Origin: an uncultured Geobacter sp.
GTDB taxonomy: Bacteria; Desulfobacterota; Desulfuromonadia; Geobacterales; Geobacteraceae
Assembly: GCA_937886325.1 (NCBI GenBank)
Contig: CALABV010000229.1
Span: 1 to 64,000 of the forward strand
Direction: 5' to 3'
DNA: 64,000 nt
Made by a program: the position numbers and the translations under genes. This document shows, piece by piece, positions 45,226 through 54,374 of the stretch. The notes beneath the pieces are model-generated. The model searched no databases, had not been told where the DNA came from, and saw only the letters and a program-made list of their open reading frames with translations. Positions within the stretch are counted from its first letter, which is position 1; each line of letters starts with the position of its first letter.

Positions 45226-46172
45226 AAGTCCCGATAACCCTGTTTGACTGGTATGCCTCGAGCGACAGGGGATTGGTCCGGGAGGAGAACGAAGATTCGC
45301 TGCTGCTGGTCGTTCCCGAGGATACGGCTGTTGTTGGAGACAAAGGGGTTCTGGCCGTCGTGGCGGACGGCGTCGGCGGCGGTGTCGGAGGAAAAATCGC
45401 GAGCATTACTGCGGTGGCGCGGGTGGGTGAATCCTATTTTGCCTCGGAACGTGGATTCATACCAGCCCTCGTTGAGGCGATGCGGGAAGCGGACCGGGAG
45501 ATTGTCGCGAAGGCGGACCGGGATCCGTCCTGCCGGGGCATGGCAACGACCTGCACGGCCTTCCTCCTGCACGGGTACGATGGGTACCTGTGCCATGTGG
45601 GCGACAGCAGGGCATACCTTTTCAGGGACGGGATCCTGCGTCAGATCACGGAGGATCACACGCTGGTCGGCAGGCTCCTTGCCGACGGCCTGATAACGAC
45701 CGAAGCGGCGGCGCGCCATCCGCAGAAAAATGTCATCGTGCAGGCGCTCGGCAGCGGACGGGAGCCGTCACCGGACACCTTTCACGTCAACCTGGAGAAT
45801 GGAGATGTCATACTGCTGTGCAGCGATGGCCTTCATGGGCTCGTTTCAGGCGAGGATATAGCGTCCCGGCTTTCCAGCCTCCCGACCCGCGATGCGGGGG
45901 AGTCGCTCATGGAACGCGCCAAGGAAATGGGCGGCGCCGATAACATCACCATTATCATCCTCAAGCTTGCCGGAAAGAATCCATCCGCGGACCAAGGGAG
46001 AAAGCCTTTCTCACAATCGGCATCCGGGGAGAGAGACAGGAAGAGGAACGCGCTTATCGGCGCGATTCTGGTTGCTCTTGTCTGCGGAGGGTTTTTCTTT
46101 CTGTGGACACGTCATGAGTTCGTGGCCAAGAAACCGCCGGACCTGGGCGATGTGATACGCGTATCCAAGTAG
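45219..46172 (+). CDS. PP2C-family Ser/Thr phosphatase, membrane-tethered
   Basis: The 317-residue product has the metal-site motifs of bacterial PP2C (Stp): REENEDS at 21-27, VVADGVGGG (Asp50), CHVGDSRAYLFRDG, LLCSDGLHGL and GGADNITIIIL. A C-terminal helix (about 274-296, LIGAILVALVCGGFFFLW) anchors it. It overlaps the FHA gene by 7 bases. It should reverse the operon kinase, and writer, readers and eraser thus sit on one transcript. Confidence 0.94.
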   Translation: MLKVPITLFDWYASSDRGLVREENEDSLLLVVPEDTAVVGDKGVLAVVADGVGGGVGGKIASITAVARVGESYFASERGFIPALVEAMREADREIVAKADRDPSCRGMATTCTAFLLHGYDGYLCHVGDSRAYLFRDGILRQITEDHTLVGRLLADGLITTEAAARHPQKNVIVQALGSGREPSPDTFHVNLENGDVILLCSDGLHGLVSGEDIASRLSSLPTRDAGESLMERAKEMGGADNITIIILKLAGKNPSADQGRKPFSQSASGERDRKRNALIGAILVALVCGGFFFLWTRHEFVAKKPPDLGDVIRVSK

Positions 46173-46473
46173 CAGGCAATCTTCCAAGGGCGATGCTCCT
46201 CCCGGAGATCGTGCTTCCTGTTATCCCTCCGCACATTTTTTCTCTCGACTTCCCGATTCTTTTCTGTAAGCTGATGAAGGATAACCCGCATAGGCTCTTT
46301 TATTACAACACTGTTCCGCAAAATCACGTCCTGTGATAGTATCCCGGAAAACGCGGTTTCCATGCCGTTGTTAGCGCCCATTGTTACTCCGGTTTGACGT
46401 GCGTGGAATAGTCCGTTTTCTCGGGCAATCGCCCGATTCATCCTATCTACACCATCGTCAGGAGGGATACTTG
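46173..46473. other. intergenic region, nothing firmly recognised
   Basis: This gap of 301 bases separates the phosphatase and response-regulator genes. A TGTGATAGTAT stretch (near 46333) might be a -10 region. No terminator with a T tract and no gene were found. Confidence 0.45.
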
Positions 46474-46863
46474 ATGGAAACCCAGACATCTCGTAAGCAT
46501 GCTACGGTCATGGTGGTTGACGACGAGGTTTTTTTCAGGAAATTGCTTCGCGATATCCTTCAGAAGGCGGGATTAGAGGTAATCGCGGAAGCCGCGGACG
46601 GGAAGGCGGCTGTCGATGCGTTCACTCTTCACCGGCCGGATATTACGCTGATAGATATCTATATGCCGGAAAAGAACGGCATGGAAGCCACAAAGGAGAT
46701 TCTTTCCATCGACGGGGGGGCGAAGGTGTTGATCTGCAGCGCGCTGGGGTGTGATGAGGATATCGCCTTTTCGTTGCAGGTAGGCGCACGGGCCGTCATC
46801 CAGAAGCCGTTTATCGAAAGCGAAGTGCTGGATACGATTGCAAAGGTGTTGTCTGAAACATAA
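46474..46863 (+). CDS. single-domain response regulator (CheY-like)
   Basis: The 129-residue receiver has the acidic pair in VVDDEVFF, the phospho-acceptor Asp in TLIDIYMPEKNG, the Ser/Thr in LICSALGC and the Lys in VIQKPFIE. There is no output domain. AGGAGGG lies upstream of ATG 46474. No histidine kinase is adjacent, so it probably serves a kinase coded elsewhere. Confidence 0.93.
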   Translation: METQTSRKHATVMVVDDEVFFRKLLRDILQKAGLEVIAEAADGKAAVDAFTLHRPDITLIDIYMPEKNGMEATKEILSIDGGAKVLICSALGCDEDIAFSLQVGARAVIQKPFIESEVLDTIAKVLSET

Positions 46864-46933
46864 CCGCGATGAACTGCAGACTGCGTGGGGTTGCCCGGAA
46901 TGGAGTGAAACGTTTCAGGGCGCGGAGCTGTAA

Positions 46934-46965
46934 AAAGGGGGCGGGCCATGCGGCCTGCCCCCTTT
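46934..46965. terminator. bidirectional intrinsic terminator
   Basis: AAAGGGGGC (46934-46942) pairs with GCCCCCTTT (46957-46965), with a further GGGCC/GGCCT inner stem. It serves the response regulator (left) and rhlE (right) that converge here. Confidence 0.85.
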
Positions 46966-46970
46966 CCGTA

Positions 46971-48329
46971 TCAGATAACCCTGCCGCTCTGACGGTTTGC
47001 GCCGGTTCCCCGGTATTCCACGGCCACCGGCTTTGAAGTTTTTGGCGCCCCCCATTTCCTGATCCGCGATGCGCCGTTAGAAGCGCCTTTTCCGCTGCTT
47101 GCTTCATTGCGGCGCGAACCGGAATAGCCGCCGTTTTTCCTGCCTCCCGACGGAGCGCGGCGTCCGGGTCCTTTGGGCGAAGGCCTCAGTTCCCTTGTCG
47201 GTTCCAGACCGGGTATTACGTGGTGCGGAAGCGATTGCCCGATAAAACGTTCGATTCTATCCAGGTAGTTCCGATCGTTGATCGAGGCAAGGGAAATGGC
47301 GATACCCGAGGCGCCCGCGCGGCCGGTCCGTCCGATGCGGTGGACGTAGTCCTCGGCGAATCTGGGAAGGTCGTAATTGATGACGTGGCTGATGCCGGTC
47401 ACGTCCAGTCCGCGGGCTGCAACGTCGGTCGCTACGAGAAGCCGCACCTTGCCCCGGCGCATGTCGGCGATGGTGCGGTTGCGCGCGCCCTGGTTCATAT
47501 CTCCGTGCAGTGCCGCCACCCTGTGCCCCTGCTCGTGGAGTTCGCGGGCGAGGGCATCGGCATCCCGTTTGGTTGCGGAAAAGATGATAGCCTTGGTGAG
47601 TGACGCGTCGGAGATGAAGTGCCGGAGCAGCCGGTTCTTGTGCTCCAGGTCGTCCGCCACATGGAGCCGCTGTTCAATCGTGTCGAGGGTGGCCTTTCCG
47701 GGCGCAATCGTGATCCTCTCGGGATTGTTCAGCAGGCGCTGGGCAAGCCGGGCCATGGTGGCGTCAAGGGTGGCGGTGAACATCAGGGTCTGGCGGTTTT
47801 CGGGCGCGGCCGCGGCGATGGTGTCCACGTCCTCCGTGAAGCCCATGTCCATCATTCGGTCCGCCTCGTCGAGAATCAGCATTTCGAGCCTGCCGAGGTT
47901 GATGCGCCGGTTTTCCAGATGGTCGATCAACCGTCCCGGCGTGGCGATGACGATGTCGACCGGTTGGGAAAGGAGGCGGAGTTGTTCCCGGTACGGCATC
48001 CCGCCGAGGATTGCGCAGCTTCGCACCTTCATGAACTTGCCGTAGGCGCGGATGGAGTCGGTAATCTGGTTGGCCAGTTCCCGTGTCGGGGTGAGGATCA
48101 GCATCCGCGGTCCCCGTCCGTTCACGACCGGCGGTGAGTGCAGGCGCTGGAGCGCGGGCAGGACAAAGGCGGCGGTCTTGCCGGTGCCGGTCTGGGCGGT
48201 GGCCATCAGGTCACGGCCCGCCATGGCCACGGGAATGGCCTGTTCCTGGACAGGTGTCGGGTTTGAGTATCCCCGGGCTTCGATAGCCTTGAGAATTGAG
48301 GGGTGCAGCTGGAGTTCCGCAAAAGACAT
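46971..48329 (-). CDS. rhlE: DEAD-box ATP-dependent RNA helicase
   Basis: The 452-residue helicase has the Q motif NPTPVQEQAIP, Walker A AQTGTGKT, PTRELA, LDEADRMMDMGF, and the C-terminal RGLDVTGISHVIN and HRIGRTGRAG. Motif III, usually SAT, reads TAT (LMFTATLDA). The basic tail (RRAPSGGRKNGGYSGSRRN) is typical of RhlE and binds RNA. It probably acts in ribosome maturation or RNA decay, and in cold adaptation. Confidence 0.93.
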   Translation of the reverse strand: MSFAELQLHPSILKAIEARGYSNPTPVQEQAIPVAMAGRDLMATAQTGTGKTAAFVLPALQRLHSPPVVNGRGPRMLILTPTRELANQITDSIRAYGKFMKVRSCAILGGMPYREQLRLLSQPVDIVIATPGRLIDHLENRRINLGRLEMLILDEADRMMDMGFTEDVDTIAAAAPENRQTLMFTATLDATMARLAQRLLNNPERITIAPGKATLDTIEQRLHVADDLEHKNRLLRHFISDASLTKAIIFSATKRDADALARELHEQGHRVAALHGDMNQGARNRTIADMRRGKVRLLVATDVAARGLDVTGISHVINYDLPRFAEDYVHRIGRTGRAGASGIAISLASINDRNYLDRIERFIGQSLPHHVIPGLEPTRELRPSPKGPGRRAPSGGRKNGGYSGSRRNEASSGKGASNGASRIRKWGAPKTSKPVAVEYRGTGANRQSGRVI

Positions 48330-48902
48330 GGTGATTCCTTATAGTGAGGCGTGCGCAAACGGACAGCACTATCGTACGTTCCGCCGTGAAACGATGGTCA
48401 CGGCCCCGGGAGGCAGGATCACCGTTTGCTGGGTGAAAACCGCGTATGAAACGCATTTGCGCCGGGCTCAACGGCAAGAGATATGCATGCGCAGCCGTGG
48501 GGTCAAACCGATGACCCTCGTAGGTGCCGGCGGCAGCACGAGTTGACCGACATCGATGCATCGTCGCCAACCGTGTGTGCTACTGCTGCGATTTCAGGGA
48601 TTCGTAACTGAAAGCAGGGGGGTCAGTGATCGATGAAACATAAGGAAGTCAGTGCCGACAGACAGGGGGGCGCCCCTGGAATCCTGTCGGGCCGATAGGC
48701 TGAATTTGGAAGAATAGATAATCTTTCCCTTGTTTGCAAGCATAATTTTGTATTGAGGTGTCTTTTTACGTCGATTTTTTCATCCGCGGTGGCGAAGTGA
48801 TAGAAATTGTTGCCAAGTCCGCCCGTCATCTGGCACAGTACCCATGTGTGACGTATACCTGGAGAGGTTATTCAGGAGAAAGGAAACAGGAGGAGACCGC
48901 TC
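48330..48902. other. intergenic region with stable hairpins
   Basis: This 573-base gap has a GGGTCA/TGACCC hairpin (48500-48517). It also has a nested stem, CGACAG/CTGTCG enclosing CAGGGG/CCCCTG (48656-48689). No protein gene is credible. It ends in the AGGAGGAG ribosome site of the next small gene. Confidence 0.55.
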
Positions 48903-49103
48903 ATGCGAATACCTGTTCAATATATTGACGGTGAATTCGACTTTGTTGAGCCGGAACGGCTGGATGAACTGATCCGTACCCGGATGATTACCGGATTTCG
49001 CCGCTCTGATGGGTGGGTGAGGGTTCCCCACGGCCCCCTGCGGGGGCGGAACGGCACGGGCAGGAAATACCGCGGGCCGGAGAGAAGGGGGCGGGAGGCG
49101 TAG
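48903..49103 (+). CDS. small conserved-looking protein ending in GPERR
   Basis: This 66-residue protein (MRIPVQYIDGEFDFVEPERL, then DELIRTRMITGFRRSDGWV and a tail with YRGPERRG) resembles small Geobacter proteins of unknown function with the same start and end. AGGAGGAG is well placed before ATG 48903. It has no signal or membrane helix; the basic C-terminus could contact nucleic acid or membrane. Confidence 0.72.
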   Translation: MRIPVQYIDGEFDFVEPERLDELIRTRMITGFRRSDGWVRVPHGPLRGRNGTGRKYRGPERRGREA

Positions 49104-49160
49104 GTTGAGACGAAACAGTCGTATCCCATCCGAAATGCCGTTTTGCGGCTGGAAACACCG

Positions 49161-50153
49161 ATGATGCCCGGACCGGTTATCGCCAGTTATATTCTCGCGG
49201 GGGTCTCCTTTTTCCTGGTGCTTCGCTTCCATCTGCTCCCGGCGGTTTTCGCCGGTCTGGCCGTCCATGTACTGACCGTCAAGCTTGCCCGGCGGTTGCC
49301 GCGGAACTGGGGCGGCTGGGCCCATGAGATCGCCCTGGCTGCTCTGGCCGTTCTGGTCATTCTCGGCCTGATCGGTTCCAGCCTCGGTCTCTGGTCGTTT
49401 CTGAACGGCAATGGCGGCATGGGCGCCCTGCTCGATGCGGCCGCGGAAACGCTGGAAAGACTGCGTCGAGCCGTTCCTCCCACCGTTGCAGTGTATCTGC
49501 CCGCCACGGTGGATGAACTGCACGCCCAGATTGCCGGAATGATGCGCGAGCACGGTCAGAAAATATCGTCCGTGGGGATAGCGGGGGCGAAGACACTCGT
49601 TCACGTCCTCTTCGGCATGGTGATCGGAGGACTGACGGCCCTCCATCAATTCAGCGACAGCTCCAAGTGGCCACCCCTTACCGCCGCACTCTATGCACGG
49701 TCCCAGGCGCTCTCCAATGCCTTTGACAAGGTGGTGTTCGCACAGGTCAAGATTTCCGCCCTCAATAGCCTCCTTACGGCGCTGTATCTCATGGTCGTTC
49801 TGCCGATGTGCGGCATTTCCATGCCGCTCCTGACCGTCATTCTTCCCCTGACCTTTGTTGCCGGACTCCTTCCCGTTGTCGGAAACCTGATCTCCAATAC
49901 GGCTATCGTTCTGATAAGTCTCGGCATCTCGCCGGGTGTGGCCCTGGCGTCGCTTCTGTTTCTCGTCGGCATCCACAAGCTGGAGTATTTCACCAACGCC
50001 AAGATAGTCGGCGGAGAGGTACATGCGCGGGCATGGGAGCTGCTCTGCGCCATGCTGGCCCTGGAGGCTTTCTTCGGCGTTGCCGGCCTGGTCGCCGCGC
50101 CGGTGGCATATGCCTGGCTCAAGGCGGAGATGAAGATAAAAAACCTGATATGA
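49161..50153 (+). CDS. AI-2E/PerM-family membrane protein
   Basis: The 330-residue protein has about 7-8 helices and the conserved C-terminal block of the PerM/AI-2E exporter family (LTVILPLTFVAGLLPVVGN, ALLFLVGIHKLEYFTNAKIV). Members have been linked to autoinducer or Na+/H+ export, but substrates are mostly unknown. ATG 49161 is preferred; a TTG at 49143 is in frame. It stands just before the GAF-HD-GYP gene on the same strand. Confidence 0.82.
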   Translation: MMPGPVIASYILAGVSFFLVLRFHLLPAVFAGLAVHVLTVKLARRLPRNWGGWAHEIALAALAVLVILGLIGSSLGLWSFLNGNGGMGALLDAAAETLERLRRAVPPTVAVYLPATVDELHAQIAGMMREHGQKISSVGIAGAKTLVHVLFGMVIGGLTALHQFSDSSKWPPLTAALYARSQALSNAFDKVVFAQVKISALNSLLTALYLMVVLPMCGISMPLLTVILPLTFVAGLLPVVGNLISNTAIVLISLGISPGVALASLLFLVGIHKLEYFTNAKIVGGEVHARAWELLCAMLALEAFFGVAGLVAAPVAYAWLKAEMKIKNLI

Positions 50154-50228
50154 TACGGCCGGGGCGTTGCGACGCCGCAGCCTGACAGGGTGGGAATCAC
50201 AGAGAATTCCATGGGGGTGGGGAACGGC

Positions 50229-51317
50229 ATGGCGGACAATACGGTGATGGATTCCGGCAGGCTCTATGCGCTGATGGAACTGTCGGCGCTTATCAACTCC
50301 ACCCTTGACGGCAGGGAAATCCGGAAGCGGGCCATGAAGGCGGCAAAGCAGCTGATGAATGCCGAGGCCGCGAGCCTCCTTCTGGTGGACCGGGAAAAGG
50401 ACGAACTTTTCTTCGAGGTGGCCCTCGGCGATAAGGGAAATCTCCTGAAAGAGATCCGGCTCAGATTCGGCGAGGGAATCGCCGGTTGGGTCGCGCTCAA
50501 CGGCGAACCGCTCATCATCGATGATGTGTACGGCGATCCTCGTTTCTACCGGGCAGCGGACGAGAAGAGCCGGTTCGTCACAAGGGATATGATCTGCGTG
50601 CCGGTCAGATTCAGGGATCGGATCCTCGGCGTGCTGGAGGTTATCAATAAACGGGAAGGAAGGTTCGGGGAAGAGGACCTTCCGCTGCTCCTCGCATTCT
50701 CGAACCAGGTTGCCATTGCCGTGGAAAATTCCAATTTGTACGAGCAGTTGCGGGAGACATTCTTTGGCACGGCACTGTCGCTTGCCGACTCCCTTGAAAA
50801 ACGGGATCCCTACACCGGCGGCCACACGAAAAGGGTGAGCACGTACAGTGTAGCAATCGGAAGGGTGCTGGGGCTCGACGCCGGTGAGATGGAGATTCTG
50901 ACGCTTGTCGCGATTCTCCATGATATCGGCAAGATTGGCGTCAGAGACAACGTGCTGCTCAAGGAGGGGAAACTGGACGAGAGCGAATATGCCTCCATGG
51001 TCCGCCATGCCGGGTACGGCGCCGAGATTCTCAGCCATGTGAAGGGCCTGCAACCGGTGATGGCCGGGGTGAAGGCCCACCACGAGATGTATGACGGCAG
51101 CGGGTATCCGGACAGGATCAGTGGCGATCGGATACCGCTTGCGGCCCGCATTGTCGCCGTGGCCGATACCTTTGACGCCATGACCACCGATCGCCCGTAT
51201 CGCAAGGCGCTCACCTTTGACCGGGCGTTTGCCGATCTTTCCCGCTGCAGCGGGCGACAGTTCGACCCGGTCGTGGTCGATGCGTTTCTCCGTGCCCATG
51301 GGGAGGGAATGCTGTGA
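50229..51317 (+). CDS. GAF-HD-GYP cyclic dinucleotide phosphodiesterase
   Basis: The 362-residue product has a GAF domain (about 15-165, NAEAASLLLVDREKDELFFE) and a C-terminal HD-GYP domain. Motifs are GGHTKRVSTYS, ILHDIGKIGV (HD), KAHHEMYDGSGYPD (the GYP) and DTFDAMTTDRPYR. HD-GYP proteins hydrolyse c-di-GMP or cGAMP with two or three metal ions. The start is uncertain (GTG 50190, ATG 50211 or ATG 50229; the last has a GGGGTGGGG stretch before it). Its stop overlaps the next gene (GTGA), tying it to the metallo-phosphodiesterase. Confidence 0.93.
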   Translation: MADNTVMDSGRLYALMELSALINSTLDGREIRKRAMKAAKQLMNAEAASLLLVDREKDELFFEVALGDKGNLLKEIRLRFGEGIAGWVALNGEPLIIDDVYGDPRFYRAADEKSRFVTRDMICVPVRFRDRILGVLEVINKREGRFGEEDLPLLLAFSNQVAIAVENSNLYEQLRETFFGTALSLADSLEKRDPYTGGHTKRVSTYSVAIGRVLGLDAGEMEILTLVAILHDIGKIGVRDNVLLKEGKLDESEYASMVRHAGYGAEILSHVKGLQPVMAGVKAHHEMYDGSGYPDRISGDRIPLAARIVAVADTFDAMTTDRPYRKALTFDRAFADLSRCSGRQFDPVVVDAFLRAHGEGML

Positions 51318-52072
51318 AGGTCCGTGTGCTGGGCTGCTCCGGTGCCGAGATGCCCGGATTCAATCCCCCCGCCTTTCTCGTCAACGGCCGTATTCTTCTG
51401 GATGCTGGCACGGTCGGCGCGGTTCTCCATCAGAAAGAGCAGGAAGAGATCGAACTGGCGGTGATAACGCATGCCCACCTGGACCACGTGCGGGGGATAC
51501 CCTCCCTTGCCGACAACCTGGCGATTGCCGGCGCCCGGCGCACCGTGATTATCGCCGGTCTTCCCCAGGTCCTCGGGGATCTGCGCCGCCACCTGCTCAA
51601 CAACGCCATCTGGCCAGATTTCAGCGCAATCCCTTCCGAGGAAGAGGCGGTGCTCGATTTCCTGGAAATGGAGCCTGAGCAGGTTCTCTGCTGGGGAGAC
51701 TGCCGCATTACTCTCTGCCCGGTTCACCATTGCGTTCCGGCGGCTGGGATCCTTGTCCGCCAGGGAGACAGCGCATTGCTCTATACCGGAGATACCGGTC
51801 CGACGGAGCGCGTCTGGAGCATGGCGGACGGCGTCGATGCGCTGATAGTCGAGGTGTCGTTTCCCAATGCCATGGAAAAGCTGGCCCGCGCCGCCGGTCA
51901 TCTCACCCCCCGGCTCCTGGCGCGGGAGATGGAAAAGCCATCCCGTCCGCCGCCGAGGATTTTCGTGACCCACCCGAAACCCCGTCATCTCACCGCCATT
52001 GAACGGGAATTGGGCGAACTCGGTATTCCCGGGCTCATCCTGTTGAAGGACGGCATGTCATTCGAGGTGTAA
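51314..52072 (+). CDS. metallo-beta-lactamase-fold protein, class II cyclic-nucleotide phosphodiesterase-like
   Basis: The 252-residue protein has GCSGAEMPGFNPPAFLVNG, the metal motif THAHLDHVRGI (HxHxDH), LCPVHHCVPAAGILV and LLYTGDTGPT. The absence of a second RNase Z-like long arm and the HLDHVRGIPSL sequence fit the class II cAMP phosphodiesterase group (PDE1/CpdP). It would hydrolyse 3',5'-cAMP in the cytoplasm. The gene overlaps HD-GYP by 4 bases and lies 191 bases before the cyclase gene. The phosphodiesterase role is a family inference. Confidence 0.8.
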   Translation: MKVRVLGCSGAEMPGFNPPAFLVNGRILLDAGTVGAVLHQKEQEEIELAVITHAHLDHVRGIPSLADNLAIAGARRTVIIAGLPQVLGDLRRHLLNNAIWPDFSAIPSEEEAVLDFLEMEPEQVLCWGDCRITLCPVHHCVPAAGILVRQGDSALLYTGDTGPTERVWSMADGVDALIVEVSFPNAMEKLARAAGHLTPRLLAREMEKPSRPPPRIFVTHPKPRHLTAIERELGELGIPGLILLKDGMSFEV

Positions 52073-52085
52073 GGAAACTGTTACG

Positions 52086-52212
52086 GCTGAAGACTGAAGG
52101 CTGAAGGTGTTCACAACCCATTTTCAGCCGCCACAATCCCGTTCAAATCGCTTTTTTTTCAGGACCATCAGAGTCCATGTGATACGATGAGATTTTTTTT
52201 CAGCCTTCAGTC
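52086..52212. repeat. 127-base element bounded by inverted heptamer repeats
   Basis: The left end carries GGCTGAA-GACTGAA-GGCTGAA (52086-52106). The right end TTCAGCCTTCAGTC (52199-52212) is the exact complement of GACTGAAGGCTGAA. Inside, TTTTTTTTCAGG and TTTTTTTTCAGCC are near repeats. It fills most of the gap between the phosphodiesterase and cyclase genes and could form a long-armed hairpin. Confidence 0.75.
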
Positions 52213-52263
52213 TGATTGCCTGAACAGCTGCGCAGAGAGAAGTTTTTCGAGGAGAAACGCTGT

Positions 52264-54372
52264 ATGGCCGGTATCGGAGACGGATTGCGCAAGACGCTGA
52301 TAATCTCCGCCGTCTCGTTCGCTCTGTCCCTGGCGCTGTATCTTTCCGGGTTGCTCGGCGGTTTCGAGCTCAAGGCGTACGACCTCTTTTCCCGGAACCT
52401 GAATCCAGGGGCGTCCGGCGGGGATATCGTCATCGTCGCCGTCGATCAGCGGAGCATCGATGCCCTGAGCGATCAGTCGATTACCTGGCCGTGGCCGAGG
52501 CAGATGTATGCGCCGATTTTCGATTTCCTGTCCCGTGCGGACGCGGTATTCTTCGATGTCCTGACCACCGAGCCTTCCGCGTACGGTGTCGAGGACGATG
52601 CCTTGCTTGCCCGGGCACTGAAAAAGGCCGGCAACGTCTATCTCCCCGTTTTTCTCTCGCAGAACCCATCCGCGGCCGATCGTTCAGCCATGGGTTTCCT
52701 CGCGGGAATCGCGTTGCCGCCGAATGCGCCGCGGACCGGTCTTGACTATCGATCGGCGCTCCTTCCCATACCCGAGATCCGGAACTCATGCAAGGGCGCC
52801 GGGAACGTGATGATCAAGCCGGATGCGGACGGCGTCTACCGGGGTGTTCCCCTGAATTTCGAGGTGCTCGGCAGGAATATTCCGCACTTTGTCCTGGGCC
52901 ATCTCCTTTCAACGGGAAAGGCCTCCTTCGGGAACGACGGTTTCACGGCGGCCGGAACGCGCCTTCCCTTGGTTGACGGCAGGCTCCTTCTCCGGTTCTA
53001 CCGCTCCGAGCGTCCGTTCCCGCTCCTGTCGGCCGTAACGCTCATCCAGTCTTTCGTAGATGAACAGGAAGGAAGGAAGCCGTCCCTTGACAGGTCCTTC
53101 TTCAAGGGGAAAAAAGTCTTAATCGGCCTGACCGCGGCTGGGCTCTACGACCTGAAGCCTACAGCGGTTTCCTCCATCTCCAGCGGGGCGCTGGTCCACG
53201 CCACCGCACTGGACAACCTGCTCCACCGGAACTGGATGACCCCGCTGCCCCGTGTCTGTGTCGTGCTGTTCATGCTGGTGATCTGTCTGGCGGTCAGCTA
53301 TTTCATTCTGACCCATTTTTCCCTGTCCGCCAACCTGGCGTTCATCACCGGCGCGACTGTCCTTGCGCTGGGAGTTCCCGCGGCCCTGTTTGGGAACGGC
53401 GTGTACCTGCAGATTACGCCTCCTCTTACGGCGATGGTTTCCAGCGCACTCCTGTCCGCCGCATACAGTTACGCCACGGAGGGAAAGGAGCGACGCTTCG
53501 TGCGCCGGACGTTCTCCCAGTACATGGACGAGACCATTGTCCGGCATCTTTTGAAGAATCCCGAACTGATCCGGCCCGGCGGCCGCCGGAGACGGGTCAC
53601 CGTTTTTTTCGTGGATATCGCGGGATTCACGCCCATTGCCGAACATCTTCCCGCGGAAGAAACGGCCACTATCCTCCACACGCTCCTCAACGCCTTCACC
53701 GAGGTCGTGATCCGCAATCAGGGGGTGATCGACAAGTACATCGGCGACAGTATCATGGCCTTCTGGGGCGCGCCCCTGGAAACGGATCGGGACGAGGAAA
53801 ACGCCTGCCGGGCAGCCCTTGAATGCCTGGACGCCCTTGCCGAGATCAATCGGGAATTCCGCCGCAAGGGCCTTGCGGAGATTGCCGTGCGCATCGGCAT
53901 CCATTCGGGTGAGGCGGTGGTGGGGAATCTCGGCAGCGACCGCATCTTCGACTATACGGTAGTTGGGGACACGGTGAATCTGGCGTCCCGCCTCGAATCC
54001 GCGAACAAGGTGTTCCGGACGAGGATTCTGGTCAGCGGCGATACCTATGAGAAGACCGGCGAGACGTTCCTGGCGCGGGAGCTGGGGCTGGTGGCGGTGA
54101 AGGGGAAATCGCTGCCGGTGAAGGTTTTTGAGATACTGGCCGCGGCCGGTACCCCTGATGCCGTCAGCGAAGAGAAGGCGACCATTCATCGACAGGCGCT
54201 TTCCCTGTTTTACGAGAAGCGCTGGCAGGATGCCGCCGGGCTGTTCGAGCGTATACTGGAAATCGATCCCGGAGACGGCCCCGCGGAATGGTACCGGGGC
54301 CGGTGCGAATCGATGGAGTCGTGCAACGGACTGCCCGACGGGTGGCAGGTCATTACCATGAAGGAGAAGTAA
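52264..54372 (+). CDS. CHASE2 class III adenylate cyclase
   Basis: The 702-residue membrane cyclase has an N-terminal helix, an extracytoplasmic CHASE2 sensor (about 35-320, IVIVAVDQRSIDALSD, PWPRQMYAPIFDFL), three helices (about 330-400) and a cyclase catalytic domain. Metal Asp451 is in FFVDIAGFTP and Asp495 in DKYIGDSIMAFWG; Lys491 suits adenine binding; VVGDTVNLASRLE completes the site. It should make cAMP on an outside signal. GAGGAGA precedes ATG 52264. The gene is followed after 2 bases by the SH3 protein gene. Confidence 0.93.
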   Translation: MAGIGDGLRKTLIISAVSFALSLALYLSGLLGGFELKAYDLFSRNLNPGASGGDIVIVAVDQRSIDALSDQSITWPWPRQMYAPIFDFLSRADAVFFDVLTTEPSAYGVEDDALLARALKKAGNVYLPVFLSQNPSAADRSAMGFLAGIALPPNAPRTGLDYRSALLPIPEIRNSCKGAGNVMIKPDADGVYRGVPLNFEVLGRNIPHFVLGHLLSTGKASFGNDGFTAAGTRLPLVDGRLLLRFYRSERPFPLLSAVTLIQSFVDEQEGRKPSLDRSFFKGKKVLIGLTAAGLYDLKPTAVSSISSGALVHATALDNLLHRNWMTPLPRVCVVLFMLVICLAVSYFILTHFSLSANLAFITGATVLALGVPAALFGNGVYLQITPPLTAMVSSALLSAAYSYATEGKERRFVRRTFSQYMDETIVRHLLKNPELIRPGGRRRRVTVFFVDIAGFTPIAEHLPAEETATILHTLLNAFTEVVIRNQGVIDKYIGDSIMAFWGAPLETDRDEENACRAALECLDALAEINREFRRKGLAEIAVRIGIHSGEAVVGNLGSDRIFDYTVVGDTVNLASRLESANKVFRTRILVSGDTYEKTGETFLARELGLVAVKGKSLPVKVFEILAAAGTPDAVSEEKATIHRQALSLFYEKRWQDAAGLFERILEIDPGDGPAEWYRGRCESMESCNGLPDGWQVITMKEK

Positions 54373-54374
54373 CC

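Noticed and set aside
48780..51299. Very long open frame on the minus strand
   Set aside because: It is antisense to three well-supported genes, has no recognisable domains and is expected from high-GC codon use.
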